Below, in pieces: positions 1 to 8,415 of a stretch of 15,993 bases of DNA. The position numbers and the translations under genes were made by a program. Under the pieces are notes generated by a model, which was not told the DNA's origin, did not search any database, and saw only the letters and a program-made list of their open reading frames with translations. The DNA comes from JAVBOD01 sp031551045 (lineage in GTDB: Bacteria > Bacteroidota > Bacteroidia > Bacteroidales > UBA932), in the NCBI GenBank assembly GCA_031551045.1, contig JAVBOD010000102.1, positions 1-15,993 of the forward strand. The letters are read 5' to 3'. Position 1 is the stretch's first letter. Each line of letters opens with the position of its first letter.

Positions 1-197
1 TCGATTCTTTTGCCGAATCCCATGGCATATTCGTCCACGGAATTGTCCAACACTTCTTTCAGTAGAATATAAATCCCGTCTTCGGGTGACGAGCCGTCGC
101 CGAGCTTTCCGATATACATGCCGGGCCGGCGGCGGATGTGTTCCTGCCATTCAAGGGATATAATATTGTCTTCCGAATAATTTACTGCAGCGTCCAT
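1..197 (-). CDS. parE: DNA topoisomerase IV subunit B (ParE), N-terminal fragment
   Basis: This is the first 65 codons of a type IIA topoisomerase ATPase subunit, running off the left edge of the window. ParE pairs with ParC to decatenate and relax chromosomes in the cytoplasm. The visible part holds the motif RRRPGMYIGKLGDGSS (around residues 21-36) and then the ATP-binding N-box region LLKEVLDNSVDEY, whose Glu and Asn belong to the GHKL (Bergerat) fold. The KLGDGSSPEDGIY insert and 'LEWQEHIRRRP' wording match Bacteroidota ParE better than GyrB, which usually reads RKRPAMYIG followed by GLHHLVYEVVDN. The ATG at 195-197 is chosen because no earlier in-frame start is evident and the gene opens in the usual place before the GHKL motif. 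A candidate promoter lies about 130 bases upstream. The gene is on the same strand as the operon ending at 469 but is separated from it by a terminator. Confident about the family; ParE over GyrB is an inference from about 65 residues. Confidence 0.9.
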   Translation of the reverse strand, partial: MDAAVNYSEDNIISLEWQEHIRRRPGMYIGKLGDGSSPEDGIYILLKEVLDNSVDEYAMGFGKRI

Positions 198-328
198 GAA
201 CTAAATGATTTTATACCAAAGTGAATTATATTTATGCTAATCCGTTTCCGGTATAATGCCGATGCTACAAACATTTACTCCAATGCTGATTGGAGTATTA
301 CAATGTATCTATCGGTATTACAAGTTTG

Positions 329-336
329 CAAAGGTA
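329..336 (-). promoter_or_regulatory. Candidate -7 promoter element for parE
   Basis: On the minus strand this reads TACCTTTG, an exact match to the Bacteroidota -7 consensus TAnnTTTG. It lies in the only gene-free stretch upstream of parE, downstream of the operon terminator, so it is correctly placed to start the parE transcript with a leader of about 125 bases. No clear TTTG -33 partner is visible at the expected spacing, so this rests on the -7 box and position alone. Confidence 0.45.
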
Positions 337-411
337 GCAAAAAAGCGAATAAAATGTGCCATTGAGTTATGAACAGGTGTGTTAAGCTGTTTATTTTTAA
401 TGTATTATACG

Positions 412-440
412 AAAAAATCCGAGGTAGAAAGCCCCGGATT
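412..440 (-). terminator. Intrinsic terminator ending the adhesin-PorP operon
   Basis: Read on the minus strand, AATCCGGGG pairs with CCTCGGATT across a 7-base loop, giving a 9-bp stem with one G-T pair. A run of T follows directly. It begins about 28 bases after the stop codon of the PorP/SprF gene. No comparable hairpin lies in the 7-base gap between the two upstream genes, which supports a two-gene transcript ending here. Confidence 0.85.
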
Positions 441-468
441 ATATTCCTTTCGTACTGTTGCTATATTC

Positions 469-1515
469 CTAAAAATCAGGACAGCCGCAGGGCTTTTGTA
501 ACATTTTTTTGACGGATGCCGGATTAAAGGTATAGAATAACGAAAGCTCAAATCCTCCTTTGTAATCTGACGTTGTTCTCAGCTTGGAAAGGTTGATGTC
601 ATAAGACAGTCCCAAGCGGAAATCGAAGAAAGCTAAACCTATATATGGAATCAGGGCATCGTTGACCCGCCACCATAAGCCGGTGTAAAGCTTTACAGGT
701 TTATTAGAGAGGGAGCTGGCAAGGTTTGTTTCAATAGCGCCACCGACAACCGTTTCGTAACTGCCGCCTTGGCGCATGTAAATTCCACTCAAGTGAGTCA
801 TCGCTCTATCGGATATCGGGAAATTACCTCCGGCATGTATGGTGTAACGCCGTTGTACATAAAACGACCAGTCCATAAAATGCTCTTCCGGCCGGTTGAT
901 ATGATATAAACTGCCTCCTACATAAAACATGTTGTTGATATTAGTGGAACCTGAGTACATTAAACCCGCACTGTATTCCAAATAATTCACATTATCTGTC
1001 ACAAAAGGTTCTCCGGTCGGGCTAGGGGAAAGTCCCCCGCCGATTAGCGGAAGAAGCTGATCTTCAAACAATAATCGTGATAAATCGAGCCCTTTATTAC
1101 TATAAGTTCCCTGTAAAGCTCCGGTGAGATGGTGATACCCTCTGCTATCGAGCCCTTTATGATAAGCTGCTGCCAATGAAAATTGGTTTGTCGCTAAAAT
1201 CCCGCTGAAAACCCTATCAATATTTACTAAGAGCCCGATACCCACTGCATCGTGTTCGGGAAGCCTGTCTCCTGTTACTTTCAGTTCCGCCGAAGTGGTG
1301 GTGGTGATGTATGCATTATTAATAGTCGGCCATTGATTACGATAGTTCATAGTCGCCCGTACCAGGCCGTCAAATTTTCCGGTTAATGCCGGATTGATAG
1401 CTAATGGAGAGGCAAAGTACTGCGACAAGTGAAAATCTTGTGCTTGCACTTCCGCAAAGAAGTACAAAACGAGGCTACAGCATATGATGACTATTTTGCT
1501 ACTTTTTTTGATCAT
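469..1515 (-). CDS. PorP/SprF family type IX secretion system membrane protein
   Basis: This 348-residue protein has a clear signal peptide: a hydrophobic stretch around residues 8-21 and a likely cleavage after VQA at about residue 25. The mature start 'QDFHLSQYFASPLAINPALTG' is the hallmark opening of the PorP/SprF family, and the rest is rich in alternating aromatic and polar residues as expected for an outer-membrane beta-barrel. In Flavobacterium johnsoniae SprF is needed for surface display of SprB; PorP is a T9SS component in Porphyromonas. Many Bacteroidota encode several paralogues, each next to a large substrate with a type B C-terminal domain, as here. The ATG follows the upstream stop by 7 bases, with AAAAAG before it, so translation is probably coupled. 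By context I infer a dedicated partner (SprF-like) rather than the core PorP. No symbol is assigned because paralogues cannot be separated from one sequence. Confidence 0.92.
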   Translation of the reverse strand: MIKKSSKIVIICCSLVLYFFAEVQAQDFHLSQYFASPLAINPALTGKFDGLVRATMNYRNQWPTINNAYITTTTSAELKVTGDRLPEHDAVGIGLLVNIDRVFSGILATNQFSLAAAYHKGLDSRGYHHLTGALQGTYSNKGLDLSRLLFEDQLLPLIGGGLSPSPTGEPFVTDNVNYLEYSAGLMYSGSTNINNMFYVGGSLYHINRPEEHFMDWSFYVQRRYTIHAGGNFPISDRAMTHLSGIYMRQGGSYETVVGGAIETNLASSLSNKPVKLYTGLWWRVNDALIPYIGLAFFDFRLGLSYDINLSKLRTTSDYKGGFELSLFYTFNPASVKKMLQKPCGCPDF

Positions 1516-1522
1516 CTTTTTA

Positions 1523-4500
1523 TTACTTTATCAATAATACAGAACCTTTGAATGGAATTACATTGCCATCCGTACAAATAAGTTCTATTTGATATACAAA
1601 ACCGGTGGTAGTTTCTACGGCTTTACCTCTCACCGTTCCGTCCCAGGCAGCTGTAGGATCATTTAAATCGGCATCAAAGCAAGAGAATACCAAACCGCCA
1701 TAGCGGTCGAATATACGAAGGCTCTTAATGTTTTTAATACCATGCCCCAAGATGCGGAACTTGTCGTTTAGTCCGTCGCCATTAGGAGTAAATGCATTCG
1801 GTATATATACCGACTCCGGATTACAACTTACTTTGACATTAATCGAGGCAGATGCCTTACACCCGTATTGCGTACTTACGGTTACAGTATAAGTCATATC
1901 TTGTTGTGCCGTAAATGAAGGTTGCTGGCAGTTGATACAACTGAGGCCTGTGGGCGGAGTCCATTCGTAATAGTATGAATTACTGCTATACGAGGGTTTC
2001 AAAGTCACCAATGCTCCGGCCAGAACAGCTATTTCTGAAGGCGAGAAGCTCACTAACGGATAATCCGTAATATTAATCTTAACGTCTTTTGTTTCGTTCG
2101 GACAACTATTCGTGCTATGGCCGGTAACTCTGTACGTCGTGGTTACTGTCGGATTGGCAATCGGGTTTCTGATAGCAGGGTTGCTGAGGCTTGTTGTCGG
2201 AGTCCAAGTAAATTGATTGGTATTTCCATTTGCCCAAATTTCCACACTTTCGCCGATACACAAATAGGTGTCGCCTGATGTTGTGAGGTGCACTCGCTGG
2301 TCAATTTCTACGTGGATACTATCGTGTGATGTACAGTTTGCGGCATCTTTCACGTTCACATAATACCATCCGGCCATATCCAAGGTTGTTGGAGTGATAA
2401 CAGGCCGCTGGGCCGAGCTTGTAAATCCTTTAGGCCCCGTCCATGTATATTGTGTGCCGCTGGTCGTCAAATCTAATCTTAAATCATTCCCTTCGCATAC
2501 CGGAGTGTTATAAGACAGTTGTGTAAATGGTAACTGATTAATGGTTACATATACGCTGTCGGTTCTTACACAGCCGTTGTGGCTATCTGTGATGGCTACT
2601 TTGTAATAGCCGGCCATACTGCTTGTAGCATTCGGAATGCTGGGCGCTTTTTCCGTACTGCTAAAACCGTTAGGCCCTGTCCAGTAGAACGTGTTGCCGT
2701 TGGTTTGCAGATTCAGCTTAATAGTGCTGCCTTCGCATACCGGTGGAATCGGATTTATGACGGCATTAGGACGTTGATTTACCACCACGATGAGATCTTT
2801 CTTCGATGTACAAGCATTACTATCAGTCGCGGTAACAGTATAATTCCCAGACATAGCCGTTGTAGCGTTTGCTCTTACCGGTGTCGAAGGCCCTGTAATA
2901 TTCAAATCTTGGTATAAGAAGGAAGTGGGGCCCGACCATGCGTAAGAGTTCGTTCCGTTGGCTTCCGCACTGAATCGGAGCATATCTCCATCGCAAATCG
3001 GCGAATTGGATGATGCAGACAGTATGGGTAACGGGTGTACTGTAAATTTAATGCTGTCCACATTACTACAATGGTTATTGTCGGTTACCGTTACTTTGTA
3101 GGTTCCCGATTTAGCGACAGTAGCGTTCGGAATATTCACGTCCTTATTCGTACTATTAAACCCGTCGGGGCCAACCCAATGGAATTGATTGCCGGTAGTT
3201 GTCAGATTGATGGTAATTGTTCCGCCGGCGCATATCGGGGTGTTGGTAAACTTAGTGATACCGGGCAGCGGGTTTACGGTTACATTGGCGCTTGCTTTGG
3301 AAACACAAGAGTTGGAATCTGTTACGGTTACTTCGTATGTTCCGCTCATGTTTACGGTTGCATTAGGCCTTATTAAATTAGCCGAATCACTAAGGAATGT
3401 GAAGCCGTTGGGGCCTACCCAATTCCATGTATGAACGTTCGGCGATGTTGTGGTCAGAATCCTTAATGTCTGATCTTTACAAATCGGGGAGTTCGTCGCG
3501 ATAAATAATGCCGGCAACGGATTAACCTTAATATATACACTATCATAGGAAGCGCATCCATGAATTTCGGTTATGCGGACTTTATACCATCCCGTCATAA
3601 CAGGTTTTACATTGGTGAGCACCGGTTCTTTCGTGGCCGATGTGTATCCGTTAGGCCCTGTCCATAAGAAATATTTTCCATCCGACTGCAGGAATAGCTT
3701 AACGCTGGCATTTTCGCACAGCACGGTATCCTGCCGTATAATGTGGGTCGGAAGTGCATGTACTTTGATATTTTTACTAACAGTGTCGGTACAGCCCCAT
3801 TCGCTGGTAACCACTAATTTTATCGTATGCATGCCCGCTGTTGTGAACGGATATACCAGCACCGTGCTGTCGGATATGGGAGTATTGTTGTCGAACCATT
3901 GATACGTATTGACCGGTTCTCCCTTTGTCGTTACCGATGATTTGAGTATAATCGTCTCGAATAAACAAAGCGAGTCGGGGCCTAAGATAGCTGCCCTCGG
4001 GAAATTATGTATCTGCAAATCGTTCATCATTTTTAGCGTGTCCGTACAGCCGCTATAAGGAGCATGCGCAATTAATGTAACCATGTAATGGCCTGATGTA
4101 TCGTACAGATGGCGTGGATGCTTTTCATGCGATACCGGTTTCCCGTCGCCGAAGTTCCAAGTGTATTGCGTAGGAGAGGTAGTGTCGGTTTTATTGATAA
4201 ACTGCACGTACCCGCTATCGCTACAGGTCGTTAGAGGGATAATCTCAAAATTCGCTTTTATACGGTCTGCTTTAATCGTGTCTTTCGCGACCAGCAAGAT
4301 ACTGCAAAAACCTCCCGACGACGATGTGTCAGGGCTTTCCAACCTCACGTTCGGGCGAATAACACTCCTGCCATAGGTCGGGGTGGTGTATATGTATTCT
4401 GCCGCCGATGTGTCGTTGCTCACGGAATAATCCCCGAAATCCCAGTAATATTTTGAAATATTGCTGCCGTTTTTCACTTCCATTTGGAAAAGCAACGGCA

Positions 4501-7500
4501 AGCAGCCTTTTGCAAGCGTAGTAAACAAATCGCCACGAGGGCCTCGCACACGTATATTCCGGCTGGTAGTATCCCAACAGCCGTCGATACCGTTTACACG
4601 CAAGGTGATTTTATAGTTACCCGATAGCCCGTATTGATATTCGGCATCTTTCAAATCCGCCTCCTTCTGCGGGCTGCCGTCGCCCCAATTCCATATATAC
4701 GGAGCTGTTTTGTCCGAACCCGCCCTTGCTGCTTTAGCATTTAAGGAACTATTGGTGAACTTGAGCAATGCAGGAACACATTCCAGCGGATTGTCGATGC
4801 TGAAATCGGCTTTAGGGCGTATAAATTTAATATAATCCACCCGTGTAAGCGTATCCGTACAATTACCTTGCTTCACAACCAACCGTATCGTATATTTTTT
4901 TTCAATATCCGTTCCGGGGTTGTACAAGTGCAGAAAGTTCGCTGAATTGGTTCTTGTTTCAGTAACGCCATCCCCAAAATCCCAATAATAAGTTGCTGTA
5001 GGATAAGGCCCGACTAATGATACGCCTGAAGAGTTCTTAATAGTAACATATTGTGTCCCGCAGTATTCAAGTTTGTCTATCGTGAAATTCGCTTTGGGCT
5101 GATAGATGGCGATATTATTGGTCTTACTCGCGGTGGCTTGACAACCGCTGTTGTCGGTGATGGTAAGCTGCGGCGTATAAGTTTTTGCATAATAACTTCC
5201 GGTGCCCGTATAAGTATGTGTGATGGGCGAGATATGGGTTGTTTCCGTCCTTGTTGTTCCATCATTAAAACTCCATACCCATCGTACGATTTTAGTCGTG
5301 TCGTACGGTGTGTCATTCGTGATGGTGAAAACAGGAGTAACCGTAGTGCCGCAACCAACGGCATCGAGTGTACTGAAATCTACAGCGGGAGAACCCACGG
5401 AAATGAGCACCGTAGAGGTGTCGCGGCAACCGAACAGATCTTCAATAATTAGCCTTATTTGGTATTTACCGGCATTCGCATAGGCAGTAAGAGCTGCCGG
5501 CATATAAGGGCTACTGCCTCCGTTGTTAGAACCTCCGGCATTGGGAATGGTTTGTATGGTTGTTATCGGCCCGCTGGGTTGTTTGATAGATTGCCAAATG
5601 TATCTGTTGATGTATTTGGCTGTAATACCCTGAGGCGTGAAGGTAAAAGATTGTCCCAAACATGCTTTTGTGGTACCGCCTACCGATGTGGTTGATTTAA
5701 AATCCGATTTCTCGTCGATAATAGCTACGGGAATGTAATAATAGGAAACCTCGCCGGTAACACGGTCTTTTCTGGTGAGTATGACCTTGGGGGCATAACC
5801 CTTGGCAGAGCTATCGTAGGTGTGTGTTACTGTTTTGGGCACCACATAGCCTCCGGTAGTATCGATTTTTATGCCATCGCCGAAATCCCATGATATAATC
5901 TCGCTATTAGGGCTTGTTGTCGGGTCGGTAAAGGTAAATTTATAGCGATCGTTACAAAAACGCTGTACCGTAAAAGGCAGCGCACCTTCCGTTCCCTGCC
6001 CGGGATCTGTAGGGTTATCAATAACTACCCACGGAGGAACGCCGGGTGTCGTGCAATAGAGCGGTGTTACGGTAAACGAACAATAATTGGAGCAACCCCA
6101 GGAAGTTTGTATGGTGACTTTTACCGTGTAGGATTGAGGGCCGGTCATGTTATAGTAATGTCCCATGTTTAGCGAAGTAGTGGTAACAGGGGCGGTGCCG
6201 TCACCAAAGTCCCAGATGTAACTTACCGCTTCATCATCGGCAAATAAATTAGTGGTTTCCATATTTATGAAAGCCCAAAAACAAGTAGTGGTGATTGTTT
6301 TGTACCTGATGCCGGGTGTTTTGATGGTAATGGCCTGCAAAGCTTCCGATACGCAACCAAAGTTATCGGTTACCCTCACGCGGGCATCGTAACCATAAGT
6401 GTTTCCTTGGCAAGGGTTTATAGTGGGGGTGTACATTCTTTGAACAGTAGTCGTAGCGGGGCCGGGGGTTATTCCGGTTCCTCCGTTGAATATCCAGTCA
6501 TAAGTCAGTGGTGGCGTTCCTCCTATAGTGTTGGCCGTGAAATTAACCGTAAACGGCGTAGCGCAGCTACGGGTGGTGTCTGCTTTTAATGTTACCACCG
6601 GTTTAGGATAAATGGTGATTGTTTTGCTCGCAGTAACAGGGCACTTGCCGTCGGCACGGGTCACCGTCAGTGTTACCGTGTATGTTTTAATTGTTAAAGA
6701 TGCCGGGAATTTGTGGCTGGTATTCGGGTTGGTAGATGCGCCGGTTGTTATTCCATCGCCAAAATCCCATCTATAAGTGAGGCCGGTATAGCGTGTGTCC
6801 GGAATTGCATTAAAAGGCACTTCCGCATCGGAACAACTGCCCACAGCCGTGAAATTGAAGTCTGCCGCGGGGCTGCCTACATGCGTGGTGTAGGTGTTGG
6901 TATATGTGCAACCGCCGCCATTGTCTGCCGTATAAGTAACGGTTTTTGTACCGGGAGTCAGGTATGTATGGCTTCCCGATTTCACATTCGAGGTATTTCC
7001 ATCGCCAAAGTTCCACGTAAAAGCCGGGTCGGTAACATAATTCCGGCTATCGCTATAATTAATAGTGTAGTTAGTGCCGCAGAAAGATACTATGCTTATT
7101 ATCGGGCTTGGCTTTACAATAATTTGAATAGGTATGCTGGTAGTGCCGGCACATCCGTTCCTCTTGTCTGTCACCGTTAATTTAACGGTGTAATTCATAT
7201 CCGACGTGGTGGTGTATGAATGGGTAGTATTGTACACCGTACTGGTGTAGCCATCGCCGAAGTCCCATAAATAATTATAATTGCTGTTATAGGTAGTAGA
7301 GAACGTTACGCTGGTATTGCTGCAATGTGTAGCGTTAGCAATCGGGCTGGCGATAGTGGGCGCAGGGCTGCCGATGGTAACCGTTTGTTGTGACTCTTTA
7401 AAGCAACCGCCGGGAAGTTTTATTCTAAGTTTAACGACATAGCTGCCTGCTGCAGGAAAACTGTACGACATATTTTTGTCGGAAGAAACAAGCGCCGCTC

Positions 7501-8227
7501 CTACATACCATTCATAGCCGAATGACGAAAGGCCGGCTTCATTGGTAATGTTAATGAAAGAAATCGGACTTCCTGCCACACACTGGTTTCCGGAAAGGGA
7601 AAAGCTCGGGAGAGGGAGTGTATATACTTCCACTCTTCCTGTAACCTGGTCGCTTCTACAGCCTTTATCTGAAACAGCTACAAGATTAACCGTCGTGGTT
7701 TCATTAAAGCTCACGCGAGGGTTCGGCGTATTGCCTCCGGACAGTGTAGTACCATTGCCGAATGTCCATGCCCAGTCCGAAACAGTTACTCCATTCGTTA
7801 CAGAAGCATTGAATTGCACGGGGTCGCCCGGACAGATGATGGGATTTGTGGGAGTAAATGTAACAATCGGCGCAGCATGAATAGTAACGGTTGTGATGGC
7901 TGTTCCTATGGTTCCGCCGTCGTAGGTAACGCGTAGTGTCACTGTAAATATGCCGTCTGTGCCGTAGTTGTGGAATGGGAGAGCGCCGGGGTTGTAAGCA
8001 ACCGGCGCTGAAAACTGGCCGGTACCTTCATAGTCAAACTCAACGGAGCTGATGGTGTGAGCGGCTACCCATGTCGGATCAATCTTGAAAGTCACACTCT
8101 GTGGCGGGCAAGGCTTGCTAACGTCATTAAGTGTGGCCGTGAAACTTAGGGTTTGCGAAAAAGCAAACGAAGAACTTATCGCAAGCGCCATGAGACTAAC
8201 GAATCCTTTCCGCATGTATGTTCTCAT
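1523..8227 (-). CDS. Giant PKD/Ig-repeat surface protein with T9SS type B C-terminal domain (SprB-like adhesin)
   Basis: The 2234-residue product begins MRTYMRKGFVSLMALAISSS, a Sec signal peptide likely cut after FAFS. About 14 PKD-like modules, roughly 85-105 residues apart, follow (residues about 30-1460). Most carry the PKD core WDFGDG or WNFGDG, centred near residues 320, 405, 487, 672, 779, 1081, 1179 and 1356, with degenerate copies between. From about 1470 to 2130 the repeat changes to about eight Ig-like modules of about 80 residues. Six have a W-x-GPxGF-type core (near 1522, 1603, 1684, 1764, 1850, 1929) and two read WTPTTSLSN and WTPPTGLSC. The last 100 residues, from CNPESVYIPNAFTPNGDGLND, are the gliding-motility-associated (CHU_C, type B) sorting domain. 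These features indicate T9SS export and surface display, probably in adhesion or gliding; the ligand is unknown. An in-frame ATG at 8260 is rejected because the -7 box at 8265-8272 would put the transcript start at about that point. An ATG at 8215 also remains possible. Confidence 0.93.
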   Translation of the reverse strand: MRTYMRKGFVSLMALAISSSFAFSQTLSFTATLNDVSKPCPPQSVTFKIDPTWVAAHTISSVEFDYEGTGQFSAPVAYNPGALPFHNYGTDGIFTVTLRVTYDGGTIGTAITTVTIHAAPIVTFTPTNPIICPGDPVQFNASVTNGVTVSDWAWTFGNGTTLSGGNTPNPRVSFNETTTVNLVAVSDKGCRSDQVTGRVEVYTLPLPSFSLSGNQCVAGSPISFINITNEAGLSSFGYEWYVGAALVSSDKNMSYSFPAAGSYVVKLRIKLPGGCFKESQQTVTIGSPAPTIASPIANATHCSNTSVTFSTTYNSNYNYLWDFGDGYTSTVYNTTHSYTTTSDMNYTVKLTVTDKRNGCAGTTSIPIQIIVKPSPIISIVSFCGTNYTINYSDSRNYVTDPAFTWNFGDGNTSNVKSGSHTYLTPGTKTVTYTADNGGGCTYTNTYTTHVGSPAADFNFTAVGSCSDAEVPFNAIPDTRYTGLTYRWDFGDGITTGASTNPNTSHKFPASLTIKTYTVTLTVTRADGKCPVTASKTITIYPKPVVTLKADTTRSCATPFTVNFTANTIGGTPPLTYDWIFNGGTGITPGPATTTVQRMYTPTINPCQGNTYGYDARVRVTDNFGCVSEALQAITIKTPGIRYKTITTTCFWAFINMETTNLFADDEAVSYIWDFGDGTAPVTTTSLNMGHYYNMTGPQSYTVKVTIQTSWGCSNYCSFTVTPLYCTTPGVPPWVVIDNPTDPGQGTEGALPFTVQRFCNDRYKFTFTDPTTSPNSEIISWDFGDGIKIDTTGGYVVPKTVTHTYDSSAKGYAPKVILTRKDRVTGEVSYYYIPVAIIDEKSDFKSTTSVGGTTKACLGQSFTFTPQGITAKYINRYIWQSIKQPSGPITTIQTIPNAGGSNNGGSSPYMPAALTAYANAGKYQIRLIIEDLFGCRDTSTVLISVGSPAVDFSTLDAVGCGTTVTPVFTITNDTPYDTTKIVRWVWSFNDGTTRTETTHISPITHTYTGTGSYYAKTYTPQLTITDNSGCQATASKTNNIAIYQPKANFTIDKLEYCGTQYVTIKNSSGVSLVGPYPTATYYWDFGDGVTETRTNSANFLHLYNPGTDIEKKYTIRLVVKQGNCTDTLTRVDYIKFIRPKADFSIDNPLECVPALLKFTNSSLNAKAARAGSDKTAPYIWNWGDGSPQKEADLKDAEYQYGLSGNYKITLRVNGIDGCWDTTSRNIRVRGPRGDLFTTLAKGCLPLLFQMEVKNGSNISKYYWDFGDYSVSNDTSAAEYIYTTPTYGRSVIRPNVRLESPDTSSSGGFCSILLVAKDTIKADRIKANFEIIPLTTCSDSGYVQFINKTDTTSPTQYTWNFGDGKPVSHEKHPRHLYDTSGHYMVTLIAHAPYSGCTDTLKMMNDLQIHNFPRAAILGPDSLCLFETIILKSSVTTKGEPVNTYQWFDNNTPISDSTVLVYPFTTAGMHTIKLVVTSEWGCTDTVSKNIKVHALPTHIIRQDTVLCENASVKLFLQSDGKYFLWTGPNGYTSATKEPVLTNVKPVMTGWYKVRITEIHGCASYDSVYIKVNPLPALFIATNSPICKDQTLRILTTTSPNVHTWNWVGPNGFTFLSDSANLIRPNATVNMSGTYEVTVTDSNSCVSKASANVTVNPLPGITKFTNTPICAGGTITINLTTTGNQFHWVGPDGFNSTNKDVNIPNATVAKSGTYKVTVTDNNHCSNVDSIKFTVHPLPILSASSNSPICDGDMLRFSAEANGTNSYAWSGPTSFLYQDLNITGPSTPVRANATTAMSGNYTVTATDSNACTSKKDLIVVVNQRPNAVINPIPPVCEGSTIKLNLQTNGNTFYWTGPNGFSSTEKAPSIPNATSSMAGYYKVAITDSHNGCVRTDSVYVTINQLPFTQLSYNTPVCEGNDLRLDLTTSGTQYTWTGPKGFTSSAQRPVITPTTLDMAGWYYVNVKDAANCTSHDSIHVEIDQRVHLTTSGDTYLCIGESVEIWANGNTNQFTWTPTTSLSNPAIRNPIANPTVTTTYRVTGHSTNSCPNETKDVKINITDYPLVSFSPSEIAVLAGALVTLKPSYSSNSYYYEWTPPTGLSCINCQQPSFTAQQDMTYTVTVSTQYGCKASASINVKVSCNPESVYIPNAFTPNGDGLNDKFRILGHGIKNIKSLRIFDRYGGLVFSCFDADLNDPTAAWDGTVRGKAVETTTGFVYQIELICTDGNVIPFKGSVLLIK

Positions 8228-8264
8228 TATCTTTATTTTAAAAAAGGTATTTAAATACATAATA

Positions 8265-8272
8265 CAAAATTA
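8265..8272 (-). promoter_or_regulatory. Candidate -7 promoter element of the adhesin operon
   Basis: The minus strand reads TAATTTTG here, an exact TAnnTTTG match to the Bacteroidota -7 box. A transcript would begin near 8259, leaving a leader of about 30 bases before the ATG at 8227, which has AAAG 3 bases upstream. This position decides the start codon of the giant gene. A good -33 element is not apparent. Confidence 0.5.
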
Positions 8273-8331
8273 ACATAAATTTTTAATATCCCTTCTGGAA
8301 CAGTGGGAAAAATGTTGATAATTTTTTCATA

Positions 8332-8353
8332 AGTTATATAACTATCTAGTTAT
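8332..8353. promoter_or_regulatory. AT-rich double palindrome upstream of the adhesin promoter
   Basis: AGTTATATAACT (8332-8343) is a perfect 12-base palindrome. It overlaps a second perfect inverted repeat, ATAACTA-TC-TAGTTAT (8338-8353). The hexamer AGTTAT therefore appears three times in alternating orientation within 22 bases, about 60 bases upstream of the candidate -7 box. This looks like an operator, but the surroundings are very AT-rich and chance cannot be excluded. Confidence 0.3.
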
Positions 8354-8379
8354 TAAATAATTAATAATATTTAGTTTTC

Positions 8380-8396
8380 CACCACGTTTTGTGGTG
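8380..8396 (-). terminator. Short hairpin after the acyltransferase gene, possible weak terminator
   Basis: CACCAC and GTGGTG form a perfect 6-bp stem around a 5-base loop, 20 bases after the acyltransferase stop codon. On the minus strand it is followed by GAAAACTAAATATT rather than a T run. It may stabilise the 3' end or terminate weakly; it is not a textbook intrinsic terminator. Confidence 0.3.
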
Positions 8397-8415
8397 TATA
8401 GTTCATCAGAGCCGG

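Noticed and set aside
1523..8227. Possibility that the repeat region is a CRISPR or DNA satellite array
   Set aside because: Repetition is at the protein level with about 80-105-residue modules; the DNA copies are diverged and remain one open reading frame.
8228..8260. In-frame upstream ATG at 8260 giving a 2245-residue adhesin
   Set aside because: The TAnnTTTG box at 8265-8272 would place the transcript start at about this codon, and the extra residues precede a normal signal peptide that begins at the ATG at 8227.
2579..8273. Plus-strand open frames lying opposite the giant gene, including ones of 133 and 155 codons
   Set aside because: They are antisense to a repeat-rich gene with consistent coding signals, lack recognisable domains, and have Cys/Arg-rich composition typical of shadow frames.
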